From positions 49,565 to 113,564 of the forward strand of contig JAKPAM010000076.1 in NCBI GenBank assembly GCA_029779435.1: 64,000 nt of DNA, in the 5' to 3' direction. Position numbers and translations under genes: made by a program. Shown piece after piece: positions 23,416-32,934 of this stretch. How positions within the stretch are numbered: position 1 is the stretch's first letter; the number at the start of each line of letters is the position of its first letter. The DNA is from Pseudomonadota bacterium (GTDB lineage Bacteria > Pseudomonadota > Gammaproteobacteria > Burkholderiales > Burkholderiaceae_E). The notes under the pieces were generated by a model. That model was not told where the DNA came from. It ran no database searches and was given only the letters and a program-made list of their open reading frames with translations.

Positions 23416-24663
23416 TTGCTTTCACTGCTGCATACGGCCGACTGGCAGATCGGCCGACTGCCGACCCAGGCCGAACCCGACGACGCCAACGCGCTGTACG
23501 AGGCGCGGCTGGACGTGGTCCGACGCCTGGCGCAGCTCGCCCGCGAGCATGCGGTCGACGCGGTGCTGGTGGCCGGCGACGTGTTCGATGCGCAGACGGT
23601 CTCGGACAAGACGGTCCGCCGTCTGTTCGGCGCGATGGACGCTTATGACGGTCCGTGGCTGCTGCTGCCCGGCAACCACGACGCCGCGCTGGGCGAATCG
23701 GTGTGGCGACGTGCGCAGCGACTCGGCGTCGTGCGGCCCGGCCATCGCCTGTGCCTGGCGCCCGAATCGCTGGTCATCGACGGCAAGTTCCAGTTGCTGA
23801 CGGCACCGCTGATGCAGCGTCACACGCATCATGATCTGACGGCATGGTTCGACGACGCGCCCGGGATCGACGCGCTGCCGCGGATCGGCCTGGCGCATGG
23901 CAGCGTCCAGGGAGTTCTGCCCGACGGCATCGATTCGCCCAATCCGATCGCCGCGCAACGCGCGAGCACCGCCCGGCTCGACTATCTGGCGCTCGGCGAT
24001 TGGCATGGCACGCGCCGCATCGACGAACGCACCTGGTACGCGGGCACGCCGGAGACCGATCGCTTTCGCGCCAACGATTCCGGACACGCGCTGCTCGTGC
24101 GATTGACGGCCCCCGGCTCGCCGCCGCAGGTCCAGGCATTGCGTACCGGCCGTTACCGGTGGCGGACGTTCGAACCGGCGATCCGCGTCGACAGCGACGT
24201 CGATGCGCTGATCGACGGTCTCGGCCAGCTCGATTCGAACGACGTCGCGCTGGTCCGGCCGACAGGCCGCTGCGACGTCGCCGCGTTCTCCCGCTTGAAT
24301 GCCGCGGTCGACACCGCACGCGCGACCGCGCGCGCGTTGATGGACGACCTCGCCTCGCTGCGCGTCGAACCGACCGACCGCGACATCGAGGCGCTGCACG
24401 CCGACGGCTACGTCGGCGAAGTGCTGCAGTCGCGTGGCGGCCGGCAGCAGGCCCGACGCGAAGCGACGGCGGAAAGCGACGGGTGCGATGGCGATAAGCA
24501 CGATAAGCACAATGAACGCCAGGCGGGCCAGAACGATAGGGGCGCCACTGGCGGGGACATCGATGGCGATCGGGACGACATCGATGACGAGGCCCGCACC
24601 GCGCGGGACGCGCTGCTGCTGCTGACCGGGGTACTCGACTCGCTGCATGGGGCCGGTCGATGA
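23416..24663 (+). CDS. YhaO/SbcD-like metallophosphoesterase (DNA repair nuclease subunit)
   Basis: A 415-residue protein with the Mre11/SbcD phosphoesterase motifs: HTADWQIG at the start, VLVAGDVFDAQTVSD near 50-64, LLLPGNHDAALG, LAHGSVQG and LALGDWHG. These hold two metal ions in a DNA nuclease. The C-terminal third is acidic and low in complexity (Asp/Gly/His repeats, residues 350-400). The TTG start places HTADWQIG five residues from the N-terminus, as in the family, and has GGAG upstream; a much longer frame has no family sequence. It overlaps the next gene, its ATPase partner, by four bases. Confidence 0.85.
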   Translation: MLSLLHTADWQIGRLPTQAEPDDANALYEARLDVVRRLAQLAREHAVDAVLVAGDVFDAQTVSDKTVRRLFGAMDAYDGPWLLLPGNHDAALGESVWRRAQRLGVVRPGHRLCLAPESLVIDGKFQLLTAPLMQRHTHHDLTAWFDDAPGIDALPRIGLAHGSVQGVLPDGIDSPNPIAAQRASTARLDYLALGDWHGTRRIDERTWYAGTPETDRFRANDSGHALLVRLTAPGSPPQVQALRTGRYRWRTFEPAIRVDSDVDALIDGLGQLDSNDVALVRPTGRCDVAAFSRLNAAVDTARATARALMDDLASLRVEPTDRDIEALHADGYVGEVLQSRGGRQQARREATAESDGCDGDKHDKHNERQAGQNDRGATGGDIDGDRDDIDDEARTARDALLLLTGVLDSLHGAGR

Positions 24664-27434
24664 AGATCCGGCGCCTGCGCATCGAGCACTTCAAGCGGTT
24701 TCGCGAACCTTTGTGCCTGGAAGGTTTCGCCGATGGGCTGAACTTGTTCGCCGCCCCGAATGAAGCGGGCAAATCGACGGTGGCCGAGGCGATCCGTGCC
24801 GCGTTCTTCGAACGTCACCGGTCGAGCGCCGTCGAGCACCTGCGCCCATGGGGCGAGGGTTCGGCGACCCCCAGCGTCCAGATCGAATTCGAGCTGCAAG
24901 GACGTCCGGCGCGCCTGACCAAGGCCTTTCTCGGCCGCAAGCGCTGCGAGCTGGTCATCGACGGACAGGCGATGGACGGCGCCGCCGCCGAAGACCACCT
25001 GGCCGCGCTATTGGGTTTCCGCTTCGCCGGCAAAGGGGCCAGCGCGCCGGAACACATGGGCATCCCCGGCTTGCTGTGGATCCGGCAGGGCGATTCGCAC
25101 GAACTGGCCGACGCGGTGCGCCACGCCGAGGACCACCTGCGCCAGGCGCTGGGCCAATCGTTCGGCGAGCTGGGCAGCAGCGACGGCGACACGGTGCTCG
25201 ATGCCGTCCGCCAGCAGCGTCACGAGTTGCTGACACCCGGCGATGGCCGGCCGCGCGGCGACTATAAGGACGCGATCGAACGGCGCCGGACGCTAAGCGC
25301 CGAACTGGCCGAACTCGAAACGGCGATCGCGCTCTATCGCCAGGATGTCGACCGGTTCGATGCGCTGCGGCGGGCGCACGACCGCGACGAGGCCGACCCG
25401 CCCTGGCGCCCGCTGCGGGCTGCGCTCGACGACGCGCGCAGACGGCTCGACGACGCGCGCCTGCTGGGCACGCAGCGCACGCAGCAGCACGACACGGTTC
25501 ACCAGGCCGACACCCGCGTCGAGTTGTTGCGCGAACAGGTGCTGGGCTTCGCGCGGGATGCGCGAGCGGCCGCCGAACGACAAAGCGCGCTCGACGACGC
25601 GCTGCTGGCCAGGCAGCAGGCGATGCAGGCCGCGACCGCGTGCGAACCGCGCCACCGCCAGGCGCAGGATGCCGAACGCGCGGCGCGCGAGACGCTGCAG
25701 GCGGCACGGCAAGCCCAGGCTCGCGCCGAGCAGCGGCGCCAGCTCGACGCCCTCGTCGAGCAGCATGCGGCGCTATCGGCGACGCAGGCGATGGCGAGCG
25801 ATGCGCATCGCCAGCTCGACGAACGCCAGCGCGACGCCGAGCGACTACGCGTCGATGACGCGACGCTGCGCGAGCTGCGTGCGCTGGACAAGCGGCGGCA
25901 CGAGGTCCAGGTCCAGCTCGATACGGTTGCCACACGCCTGCGCTTCACGCTGCTGCCCGGCGCGGCGGTGACGATCGACGGTAAGCCGCTCACCGACACC
26001 GACACCGACACCGACACCGAGACTGGTACTGGTACTGGTACTGGCGATAGCGATGCCGATGCCGATGCCGATGTCGCGCTGCAGCGGCTGTCGCGCACGA
26101 TCACCCGGCGCACCGAGCTGACGCTGCCCGGCCTGGGCGGGCTGACGATCGAACCCGGCGGCAAGGATCTGGATGCGCTGGCGCGCGAACGCGACGAACT
26201 GGATGCCGGCGTGGCGCAACGTCTGCGGCAGGCCGGCGTCGCCGATCTGGCCGCGCTCGATACGCGCGCCGAGCAATACCGCGCCAGGCGGGCCGATGCC
26301 GAATCGAGCCGCAAGCTGCTGGCGACGCTCGCGCCGCAGGGCCTGGAGGTGCTGTCGCAGCGCTGCCATGCGTTGGAGGCGCAGATCGAGCGGCTGCGCG
26401 AAGCGCTGGTTCCGCAAGCGCCTACGTCCGCCGCTGCGTCCGAGCCCTTATCCAATCCCTTCGATCCCGTATCCGATCCCCTGAGTACCCCGCTGCCCGA
26501 CATCGCCGCCGCCGAGGCCAGCGAGCGCGAGGCCCGAGATGCGCTCGACGCCGCTCAGGCGGCGCTCGATCACGCCCGCCTCGCGGCCGCCGGTGCCGAC
26601 GCCGCATGGGTCGCCGCGCAGCGCGAATGGAGCGCCGCGCGGACATTGCTCGACGACCCGCAGCGGCGCGCGCGCGAGGACGAGGCGCAGCGCCAGCTCG
26701 TCGACGCGCTCAGCGTGCAGTCGGTCGCTCGCCAGCGGCTCGACGAACTCGACCGGCAATGGCGCGACGCCCGGCCGGCGCTGCTGGAACAGGACGTCGA
26801 GCGCCTGACGGCCAGCGCCGCGCAGGCCGAGGCCAGCCATCAGCAACGCCGCGAACAGCTCGCGCGGCTGGAGATCGAGCTGGAGACCAAGGGTGCACGC
26901 GGCCTCGAAGAGGCCGCCGCCGAAAAAAGACGCGACCTGGCGCAGGCCGACCGGCGCCACGGCCAGTTGCGTCGGCGCGCCAACGCGCTGGACCTGTTGT
27001 TCCGGCTGCTGAACGAGCGCCGCGACGCGTTCGCCCAGCGCTTGCGCGCGCCGCTGAGTCAGCACGTCGACCACTACCTGCGGATCCTGTTTCCGGGCGC
27101 GCGCATGCAGATCGACGAGAACCTGGCGCCCGGCCCGATCACGCGGACCGGCCCGGACGGCCCGGAAACCGGCACCTTCGATGCCCTCAGCGTGGGCACG
27201 CGCGAGCAGATGGGCGTGATCGCGCGGCTCGCGTACGCCGACCTGCTGCGCGCCGCCGGCAAGCCGACGCTGCTGATCCTGGACGACGCGCTGGTCCACA
27301 GCGACGAAGACCGTCTCGCGCAGATGAAGCGCGTGCTGTACGACGCGGCGTCCCGCCACCAGATCCTGATCTTCACCTGCCATCCGGCCGCCTGGCGCGA
27401 CCTGGGCGTCGCCGCCCGTCCGCTGCAACCGTAG
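24660..27434 (+). CDS. YhaN-like (SbcC/Rad50-type) AAA ATPase
   Basis: A 924-residue SMC-like ATPase. The Walker A loop AAPNEAGKSTV is at residues 32-41, followed by AAFFERHRSSAVEHLRPWG, typical of YhaN proteins. Long Ala/Arg/Gln-rich coiled coils run from about residue 200 to 430 and 480 to 780. The C-terminal part has the signature-like ALSVGTREQMGVIARLAYA and Walker B LLILDDALVHSDE near residue 880. At the midpoint lies a small beta domain interrupted by an acidic simple-repeat loop (see 25991-26073). With the YhaO-like subunit directly upstream it should form a complex for DNA end processing. No zinc-hook CxxC is visible at the apex. Confidence 0.85.
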   Translation: MKIRRLRIEHFKRFREPLCLEGFADGLNLFAAPNEAGKSTVAEAIRAAFFERHRSSAVEHLRPWGEGSATPSVQIEFELQGRPARLTKAFLGRKRCELVIDGQAMDGAAAEDHLAALLGFRFAGKGASAPEHMGIPGLLWIRQGDSHELADAVRHAEDHLRQALGQSFGELGSSDGDTVLDAVRQQRHELLTPGDGRPRGDYKDAIERRRTLSAELAELETAIALYRQDVDRFDALRRAHDRDEADPPWRPLRAALDDARRRLDDARLLGTQRTQQHDTVHQADTRVELLREQVLGFARDARAAAERQSALDDALLARQQAMQAATACEPRHRQAQDAERAARETLQAARQAQARAEQRRQLDALVEQHAALSATQAMASDAHRQLDERQRDAERLRVDDATLRELRALDKRRHEVQVQLDTVATRLRFTLLPGAAVTIDGKPLTDTDTDTDTETGTGTGTGDSDADADADVALQRLSRTITRRTELTLPGLGGLTIEPGGKDLDALARERDELDAGVAQRLRQAGVADLAALDTRAEQYRARRADAESSRKLLATLAPQGLEVLSQRCHALEAQIERLREALVPQAPTSAAASEPLSNPFDPVSDPLSTPLPDIAAAEASEREARDALDAAQAALDHARLAAAGADAAWVAAQREWSAARTLLDDPQRRAREDEAQRQLVDALSVQSVARQRLDELDRQWRDARPALLEQDVERLTASAAQAEASHQQRREQLARLEIELETKGARGLEEAAAEKRRDLAQADRRHGQLRRRANALDLLFRLLNERRDAFAQRLRAPLSQHVDHYLRILFPGARMQIDENLAPGPITRTGPDGPETGTFDALSVGTREQMGVIARLAYADLLRAAGKPTLLILDDALVHSDEDRLAQMKRVLYDAASRHQILIFTCHPAAWRDLGVAARPLQP
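25991..26073 (+). repeat. in-frame hexanucleotide microsatellite at the apex of the YhaN-like protein
   Basis: A run of (CACCGA)-type units changes into (GGTACT) and then (GATGCC) units, about 83 bp in all. It codes for Thr-Asp, Thr-Gly and Asp-Ala dipeptide repeats at residues 444-471. All units are six bases long, so gain or loss of units keeps the reading frame. It lies in the middle of the protein, where the coiled coil turns. Confidence 0.9.
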
Positions 27435-27448
27435 TAGAGCCCCACCCG

Positions 27449-28669
27449 ATGGCCGACCCCGCCCCGCCGCTGCCCGCTTCCCCATCGACCCCGATCGGTC
27501 GCCCCCCGCACGCCCCGCTGTGGCTGCTGGCGCTGGCGACGCTCAGCGGCACGCTGGCGATGCACATGTTCGTCCCCGCGCTGCCCCAGGCAGCGCAGGA
27601 CCTGAACGCCAGCGCCGGCGCGATGCAGATGACGATCAGCGTCTACGTCTTCGGGCTGGCGATCGGGCAGCCGATCTACGGGCCGCTGGCGGACCGCTGG
27701 GGCCGGCGCCCGGTGCTGATGGCCGGCCTGCTGCTGTATACGGTGGCCGGCGTCGTGTCGGGCCTGGCCCGCGACATCGACACGATGCTGATCGCACGCA
27801 CGCTGCAGGCGCTGGGCGGATGCGCCGGCCTGGTGCTGGGCCGCACGATGGTGCGCGACACGGCCGAGGCGCAGGAGGCCACGCGCCGCCTGGCGCTGAT
27901 GAACCTGATGGTCACGCTCGGGCCGATCCTGTCGCCGGTGCTCGGCAGCCTGGTCGCGGTGGCCTGGGGCTGGCGCATGATCTTCGTCGCGCTGACGCTG
28001 GCCGGTTGCGTGACGATGCTGTGCGCATGGCGATGGCTGCCCGAAACGCTCGGCGCCGAGGCGCCGGCCAGCGCGGCCGAGCTGTCGCGGCACTACGTGT
28101 CGCTGCTGGGCTCGCCCGCGTTCGTCGGCTTCGCGCTCGGCGGCGCGTGCGCGACCACGTCGATGTACGCGTTCCTGTCATCGGCGCCGTTCATCTTCAC
28201 GCAGGAACTGGGCCGTCCGGTGCACGAGGTCGGCCTGTACCTGACGCTGCTCACATCCGGCGTCTGGCTGGGCAACATGGTGACCAGCCGGATCGCCCAT
28301 CGCGTCGACGCCCGCAAGCTGACGTTCGGCGCCAACGGCCTGGGCCTGACTGCCACGTTCGTGCTGCTGAGCGCATCGGGGACCGGCCACCTGAACATCG
28401 GCGTGGCGGTCGCCTGCCTGATCCTGTTCAGCTTCGGCGCGGGCATCGCGGCGCCGATCGCGCTGACACGGGCGATCAGCGTCAACCCCCGCGCGATCGG
28501 CTCGGCTTCGGGTCTGTACGGCTCATTGCAGATGGGCGTCGGCGCGTTGTGCACGGCGCTGGCGGGCCTGGGCCATGGCACCGCGCTGGCCGCCGCCGCC
28601 GTGATGGCGGTCGCCAGCCTCGTCGCACAAGGCGCATTCTGGGTCGCGTGGCGGGCGAGCCGCGCCTGA
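27449..28669 (+). CDS. Bcr/CflA-family multidrug efflux MFS transporter
   Basis: A 406-residue, twelve-helix inner-membrane exporter. Residues 20-60 carry LSGTLAMHMFVPALPQAAQ, the classical Bcr/CflA first helix (LATDMYLPALP in the type members), followed by VYVFGLAIGQPIYGPLADRWGRRPVLMAG (motif A). RTLQALGGCAGLVLGRTMVRD is the conserved helix 4-5 block and NLMVTLGPILSPVLGS the Pro-rich helix. It probably exports drugs or amino acids using protons. The ATG 14 bases after the YhaN stop is likely; it has only a weak AG-rich site. It may share transcription with the yhaO-yhaN pair but has no obvious functional link. Confidence 0.88.
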   Translation: MADPAPPLPASPSTPIGRPPHAPLWLLALATLSGTLAMHMFVPALPQAAQDLNASAGAMQMTISVYVFGLAIGQPIYGPLADRWGRRPVLMAGLLLYTVAGVVSGLARDIDTMLIARTLQALGGCAGLVLGRTMVRDTAEAQEATRRLALMNLMVTLGPILSPVLGSLVAVAWGWRMIFVALTLAGCVTMLCAWRWLPETLGAEAPASAAELSRHYVSLLGSPAFVGFALGGACATTSMYAFLSSAPFIFTQELGRPVHEVGLYLTLLTSGVWLGNMVTSRIAHRVDARKLTFGANGLGLTATFVLLSASGTGHLNIGVAVACLILFSFGAGIAAPIALTRAISVNPRAIGSASGLYGSLQMGVGALCTALAGLGHGTALAAAAVMAVASLVAQGAFWVAWRASRA

Positions 28670-29001
28670 CTGACGAACGACACGGGCCGTCCTGCCGCAG
28701 CGCCCGCCAGGGCTCGCGGCGTTGGGCTGCGTCATCGAGGACACAATGGTGGATCAGGCGCAGCGGTCAGAGCAGCGCCTGGCGCAGATGGCGCACGGTG
28801 GGGGGCGGGGGCGACGTGTCGGCCTTGGACATCCCGCCAGTATTGGCGGCCGGCCCCTGGCCTGTCACGATGCGGGTTTCACCGAATGGACCGGAAGCTC
28901 CGCTGCAACGAGTCTCGTTTCAGCGCATGCCGGGCTTTGCCACGGGTATCCGAGCCCCTATGCTCGTCTCGCTATACGGATTCATCAAAAGGAAACAACT
29001 C
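28670..29001. other. 332-bp intergenic region
   Basis: No protein or RNA gene is recognised. The first 160 bases are GC-rich without repeats. The last part holds the promoter-like pair at 28937-28964 and the ribosome site AAGGAAAC just before the acyl-CoA ligase start. A 21-codon frame on the minus strand (about 28764-28829) has no ribosome site and is not called. Confidence 0.5.
28937..28964 (+). promoter_or_regulatory. candidate promoter of the acyl-CoA ligase gene
   Basis: TTGCCA (28937-28942) and TATGCT (28959-28964) are 16 bases apart, five and four matches to the sigma70 consensus, 38 bases before the ATG. This is the best pair in the 332-bp spacer but was picked by eye. Confidence 0.4.
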
Positions 29002-30702
29002 ATGAGCGACAAGCCCTGGATCGCGTCCTATCCCCCGGGCATGCGATGGGATCTCGACATCAAGCCTACAGCGGTGCAGCAGATCCTGGATGACACGGTG
29101 GCCCGCTTCGGCGACCGTCCCGCCATCGACTTCATGGGCAAGCGCCTGACCTACAAGGAACTCGGCGCGCTCACCGACCGCAGCGCCAAGGGCCTGCAGG
29201 CGCTGGGCGTCGGCCCCGGCGTGCACGTCGGCATCTTCCTGCCCAACTCGCCGCATACGATCATCGCCTTCTTCAGCATCCTCAAGGCCGGCGGCACGGT
29301 GGTCAACTACTCGCCGCTGGACGCCGCCAAGGTGCTCGAGCACAAGATCGAGGACAGCGAGACCGACTTCCTGTTCACGCTCGACCTGGCGGCGCTGTAT
29401 CCGCAGATGGCCGGGATGCTCGGCCACACCCGCTTGAAGAAACTCATCGTCGGCAACGTCGCTGAAATGACGGCTGCCCCCGACGCCGTCGCCGCCAAGA
29501 TGAAAGAGGCCAAGGAAACCGTCGATGTGCCGTGGGACGACCGGCACGTCAAGTTCTCGGCCCTGCTCGACAACGACGGCGCCTACACCCGCCACCCGGT
29601 CACCGACCCGATCGACACCATCGCGGTGCTCCAGTACACCGGCGGCACCACCGGACTGCCCAAGGGCGCGATGCTCACGCACGCCAACCTGTCGGCCGCC
29701 TGTGCGCAATACGTCGAGTCCACCCGCTACGAGACCCCGTTGCTGGAGGGCGGCAAGGAGCGTCTGCTCGGCGTGCTGCCGCCTTTCCACATCTATGCGC
29801 TCGTCGTCAACATGCTGTTCGGCGTCGCCCTGGGCGCCGAGATCGTGCAGCACATGCGCTTCGACCCGAAGGCGGCGCTCGACGACATCGCCAACAAGAA
29901 GATCACGATGTTCTGCGGCGTGCCCACGATGTTCACGGCGCTGATCTCCCACCCCGATACGCCGAAATACGACCTGCGTTCGCTGAAGTTCTGCGGCTCG
30001 GGCGGCGCCCCGCTGCCGGTCGAGGTGGGCCAGCGCTATACGGCCATCACCGGCACCGAGGTGTCCGAAGGCTGGGGCATGACCGAAACCTCGCCCACCG
30101 GTACGTTCTCACCGATGAGCAAGAGCAAACCCGGTTCCTGCGGCATCCCGCTGGCCAACATCACCATCAAGCTGCTGTCGCTCGAAGATCCGACGCGATA
30201 CGTACCGCAAGGCGAGAAGGGCGAGATGTGCATCCAGGGTCCCAACGTGATGAAAGGCTACTGGAAGAACCCCGAAGCCACCGCCAAGGACACGACCTTC
30301 GACGGGCTCTTCCGCACCGGCGATGTCGCCTACATGGATGAGGAAGGCTACGTCTTCATCGTCGACCGCACGAAGGACATGCTGCTATGCAGCGGTTACA
30401 ACGTCTATCCGCGCGTGCTCGAAGAGGCGATCTACCAGCATCCATCGGTGCATGAAGTCGCCGTGATCGGCATCCCCGACACGTACCGGGGCCAGTCGCC
30501 CAAGGCCTTCATCACGCTCAAGCCCGGTGCCGAGCCGTTCACGCTGGCCCAATTGCAGGCCTTCCTGAAAGACAGGCTGGGCAAGCACGAGATGGTGCAG
30601 GCGCTCGATATCCGCGCCGAGCTGCCGAAGACCGCCGTCGGCAAGCTGTCGAAGAAGGACCTCGTCGACGAGGAGGCACGCAAGCGCGCGACCGCCGCCT
30701 GA
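29002..30702 (+). CDS. long-chain fatty-acid-CoA ligase-like AMP-binding protein
   Basis: A 566-residue acyl-adenylate-forming enzyme that activates a fatty acid or similar carboxylate to its CoA ester. The P-loop YTGGTTGLPKGAMLTH is at residues 212-227, GWGMTETSPTG near 355, FRTGDVAYMDEEGYVFIVDR near 435, and the C-terminal LPKTAVGKLSKKDL carries the catalytic Lys. The AAGGAAAC ribosome site and N-terminus SDKPWIASYPPGMRWDLD, with the residue pattern of FadD-type enzymes, fix the start. An ACS-family permease gene follows after 50 bp on the same strand, so uptake and activation of one organic acid is plausible. Chain-length preference cannot be read. Confidence 0.9.
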   Translation: MSDKPWIASYPPGMRWDLDIKPTAVQQILDDTVARFGDRPAIDFMGKRLTYKELGALTDRSAKGLQALGVGPGVHVGIFLPNSPHTIIAFFSILKAGGTVVNYSPLDAAKVLEHKIEDSETDFLFTLDLAALYPQMAGMLGHTRLKKLIVGNVAEMTAAPDAVAAKMKEAKETVDVPWDDRHVKFSALLDNDGAYTRHPVTDPIDTIAVLQYTGGTTGLPKGAMLTHANLSAACAQYVESTRYETPLLEGGKERLLGVLPPFHIYALVVNMLFGVALGAEIVQHMRFDPKAALDDIANKKITMFCGVPTMFTALISHPDTPKYDLRSLKFCGSGGAPLPVEVGQRYTAITGTEVSEGWGMTETSPTGTFSPMSKSKPGSCGIPLANITIKLLSLEDPTRYVPQGEKGEMCIQGPNVMKGYWKNPEATAKDTTFDGLFRTGDVAYMDEEGYVFIVDRTKDMLLCSGYNVYPRVLEEAIYQHPSVHEVAVIGIPDTYRGQSPKAFITLKPGAEPFTLAQLQAFLKDRLGKHEMVQALDIRAELPKTAVGKLSKKDLVDEEARKRATAA

Positions 30703-30752
30703 TTTCCAACGATCCACCACCACCCTGAAAAACCAGAATCCGGAGACACCCC

Positions 30753-32096
30753 ATGGCCCATCCCGTGCTGCAGAGCGGCCCCGCTGTCAAATACAGCGAA
30801 GAGGACGAGAAACTTTTCTCCAAGATCAGTTGGCGGCTGCTGCCGCTGCTGATCGTCTGCTACATGATCGCGTTCCTCGATCGCGTCAACATCGGCTTCG
30901 CGCAGTTGCAGATGCGCGAGTCGCTGAATTTCAGCGACGCTGCCTACGCTTTCGGCGCGGGCGTGTTCTTCCTGGGTTATTTCCTGTGCGAAGTGCCCAG
31001 CAACCTGTTCCTGGAGAAGTACGGAGCGCGCAAGACACTGCTGCGCATCATGCTCTGCTGGGGCCTCGTCGCCTCCGCCATGATGTACGTCTCGACGCCG
31101 ACGATGTTCTACATCCTGCGCTTCCTGCTGGGGGCGTTCGAAGCGGGCTTCTTCCCCGGCATCATCCTGTACCTGACCTACTGGTTCCCCGGACCCCGGC
31201 GCGCGAAGGCGATCGCCCTGTTCATGACGGGCGCCACCATCGCCTACCTGATCGCCGGGCCGCTGTCGGGCGCCATCATGAAGTACATGGACGGCCTGTG
31301 GGACCACCGCGGCTGGCAGTGGCTGTTCGTCACCCAGGGCTTGCCCGCCAGTATTCTCGGCATCTTCGCGTTCTTCTACCTGAAGGACAAACCGGAAGAC
31401 GCCAACTGGCTCACCGCCGGTGAGAAGACCCGGCTGCGCAAGATGCTCGACGAAGATGCGCCCGCCGCCTCCCACGGCTCGTCGCATGGCTCGATCGGCC
31501 TCCTGCTGAAAAACCGGCAGGTGTGGTTGATGTCGATCGTGTATTTCATGCTGCTGGGGGCCACCTACGTGATGGTGTTCTGGACGCCCTCGCTGATCAA
31601 GAGCTGGGGCGTGAAGGACGTGTTGACGGTCGGCATGCTGACGTCCATCGGTCCGGCGGTCTCCATGGTCGCCATGGTGCTGATCGGCCGCAGTTCGGAC
31701 AAGCACAATGAGCGACGCAAGCACTTCTTTTTCTGCGCCCTCACGGTCGTCGCCGGCGCGCTGGTCCTTATCTTCGCGGCAGGCAGCATCCCGGTTTCGA
31801 TCGTGGGTCTGGTCTTGATCGCAATCGGACAATCCTCGTCCACGCCGCTGTTCTTCACGTCCATCAGCGAGATTCTTCCCAAGGCCCTCGCGGCCGGTGG
31901 CATCGCGCTGATCAGCAGCCTGGGCAATCTGGGACCTTCGGTACTGCCTTCGGTGGTCGCTCAGCTCAACACCGCCACCGGCAGCCCGAACACCTCGCTG
32001 TATCTGGTGGCCGCCCTTTGGCTGGTGTCAGGAGTGGCCCTGTTGGCGATCGTCAAACCCCTGCCTGCGGTACGCCCGGTGCTCGCCCCGGCGTGA
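30753..32096 (+). CDS. MFS transporter, anion:cation symporter family
   Basis: A 447-residue inner-membrane symporter. SWRLLPLLIVCYMIAFLDRV is followed by NIGFAQLQM, and CEVPSNLFLEKYGARK: together these are the ACS-family signature (helix 1, and motif A with the N-L-x-L-x-K-x-G-A form). FLLGAFEAGFFPGIILYLTY is the matching helix-4 block. Members take up organic anions such as phthalate, tartrate, 4-hydroxyphenylacetate or glucarate. A GGAG site precedes the start. It stands 50 bp after an acyl-CoA ligase gene. A long stem-loop follows its stop. Confidence 0.9.
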   Translation: MAHPVLQSGPAVKYSEEDEKLFSKISWRLLPLLIVCYMIAFLDRVNIGFAQLQMRESLNFSDAAYAFGAGVFFLGYFLCEVPSNLFLEKYGARKTLLRIMLCWGLVASAMMYVSTPTMFYILRFLLGAFEAGFFPGIILYLTYWFPGPRRAKAIALFMTGATIAYLIAGPLSGAIMKYMDGLWDHRGWQWLFVTQGLPASILGIFAFFYLKDKPEDANWLTAGEKTRLRKMLDEDAPAASHGSSHGSIGLLLKNRQVWLMSIVYFMLLGATYVMVFWTPSLIKSWGVKDVLTVGMLTSIGPAVSMVAMVLIGRSSDKHNERRKHFFFCALTVVAGALVLIFAAGSIPVSIVGLVLIAIGQSSSTPLFFTSISEILPKALAAGGIALISSLGNLGPSVLPSVVAQLNTATGSPNTSLYLVAALWLVSGVALLAIVKPLPAVRPVLAPA

Positions 32097-32108
32097 CCAC
32101 AGCGACAG

Positions 32109-32143
32109 CCGACGGCGCGCCATGCGATGGGGCGCGCCGTCGG
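32109..32143. terminator. 13-bp stem-loop between convergent genes
   Basis: CCGACGGCGCGCC (32109-32121) pairs perfectly with GGCGCGCCGTCGG (32131-32143) around a nine-base loop. It lies between the stops of the convergent MFS gene and the glycolipid-binding gene, so it probably ends both transcripts, although neither side has a T-run. Confidence 0.6.
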
Positions 32144-32146
32144 TGA

Positions 32147-32731
32147 TCAATGCGGCGGCCGGACCCGCTTGAACAGCCGCGTGCAGTCGATGACGAGGCC
32201 CGCCTCGTCGATCTGGAAGTCGGCATCCTGATGGGTGCCGTCCAGCGACTCGAAGCGATAGCGGTCATCGTCCGACCGCCCGTAGTCCATGCGCCGCTTG
32301 CGGCACGTCAGTGCCGGGCCCTGCACCCAGGCCACCGAATATCGCCGGCGCTCGCCGATCGACAACGGCGAGCGCCGTACCGGCATCGGCAGCGTGAACG
32401 GCGTCGGCCAGATGCCGATGTCGACGCAGCCTTCGAGCGCCGGCATCGGCAGCCCCTCGCGATCGGTCCAGTGCCCGTGGCCGTCCGAGCGCAGCGATAG
32501 CGACCGCGACACGCCGCTCTGGAACGCGAACAGTTGTGCGGTCATCAGCTCCCAGCGCTCGTTCCACGCGAGCTGGTAGCGCATCCGGAACGGGACGCCG
32601 TCCTCGTCGATACCGAGGATGTCGCTTTCCGCCGATTGGGCGGACAGCACCAGATGCTCCATGCCGACGCCGGAATACCGCGGATTCCATAAAGGCGTCC
32701 AGCAGGCGGTCTTGGAATGAGGCTTGTCCAT
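32147..32731 (-). CDS. putative glycolipid-binding domain protein
   Basis: A 194-residue protein. The stretch from WNPRYSGVGMEHLVLSAQSA through ILGIDEDGVPFRMRYQL, the middle LRSDGHGHWTDREG and the closing FESLDGTHQDADFQIDEAG match the family named putative glycolipid-binding (DUF1089-like) from a single structure; the role in the cell is not established. It is beta-rich, with no signal peptide. The ATG before DKPHSKTAC has GGAGG ten bases upstream. It stands alone between the MFS gene and an acyl-CoA ligase. Confidence 0.75.
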   Translation of the reverse strand: MDKPHSKTACWTPLWNPRYSGVGMEHLVLSAQSAESDILGIDEDGVPFRMRYQLAWNERWELMTAQLFAFQSGVSRSLSLRSDGHGHWTDREGLPMPALEGCVDIGIWPTPFTLPMPVRRSPLSIGERRRYSVAWVQGPALTCRKRRMDYGRSDDDRYRFESLDGTHQDADFQIDEAGLVIDCTRLFKRVRPPH

Positions 32732-32934
32732 GGCTCGCAGACCTCCGTGATGGGTTCGACACCCCACCCGGTCCGGCGGGCACGATCAGCGACCGTCCCG
32801 AACCGGGCGGATCATCGGCCAACCCCGCCGCCGGACATCTGCCGGAAAAAGCCGTGCGCGCAGGCGAACGCGCGGGTCCGCCGATGGCTCGGATCCGTCG
32901 GCCCGCCGCGCCCGTCCCTGACGGGCCTGTCCGC

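Noticed and set aside
28764..28829. 21-codon frame MSKADTSPPPPTVRHLRQALL on the minus strand in the 332-bp spacer
   Set aside because: No ribosome site, no family resemblance and low-complexity content; not enough to call a gene.
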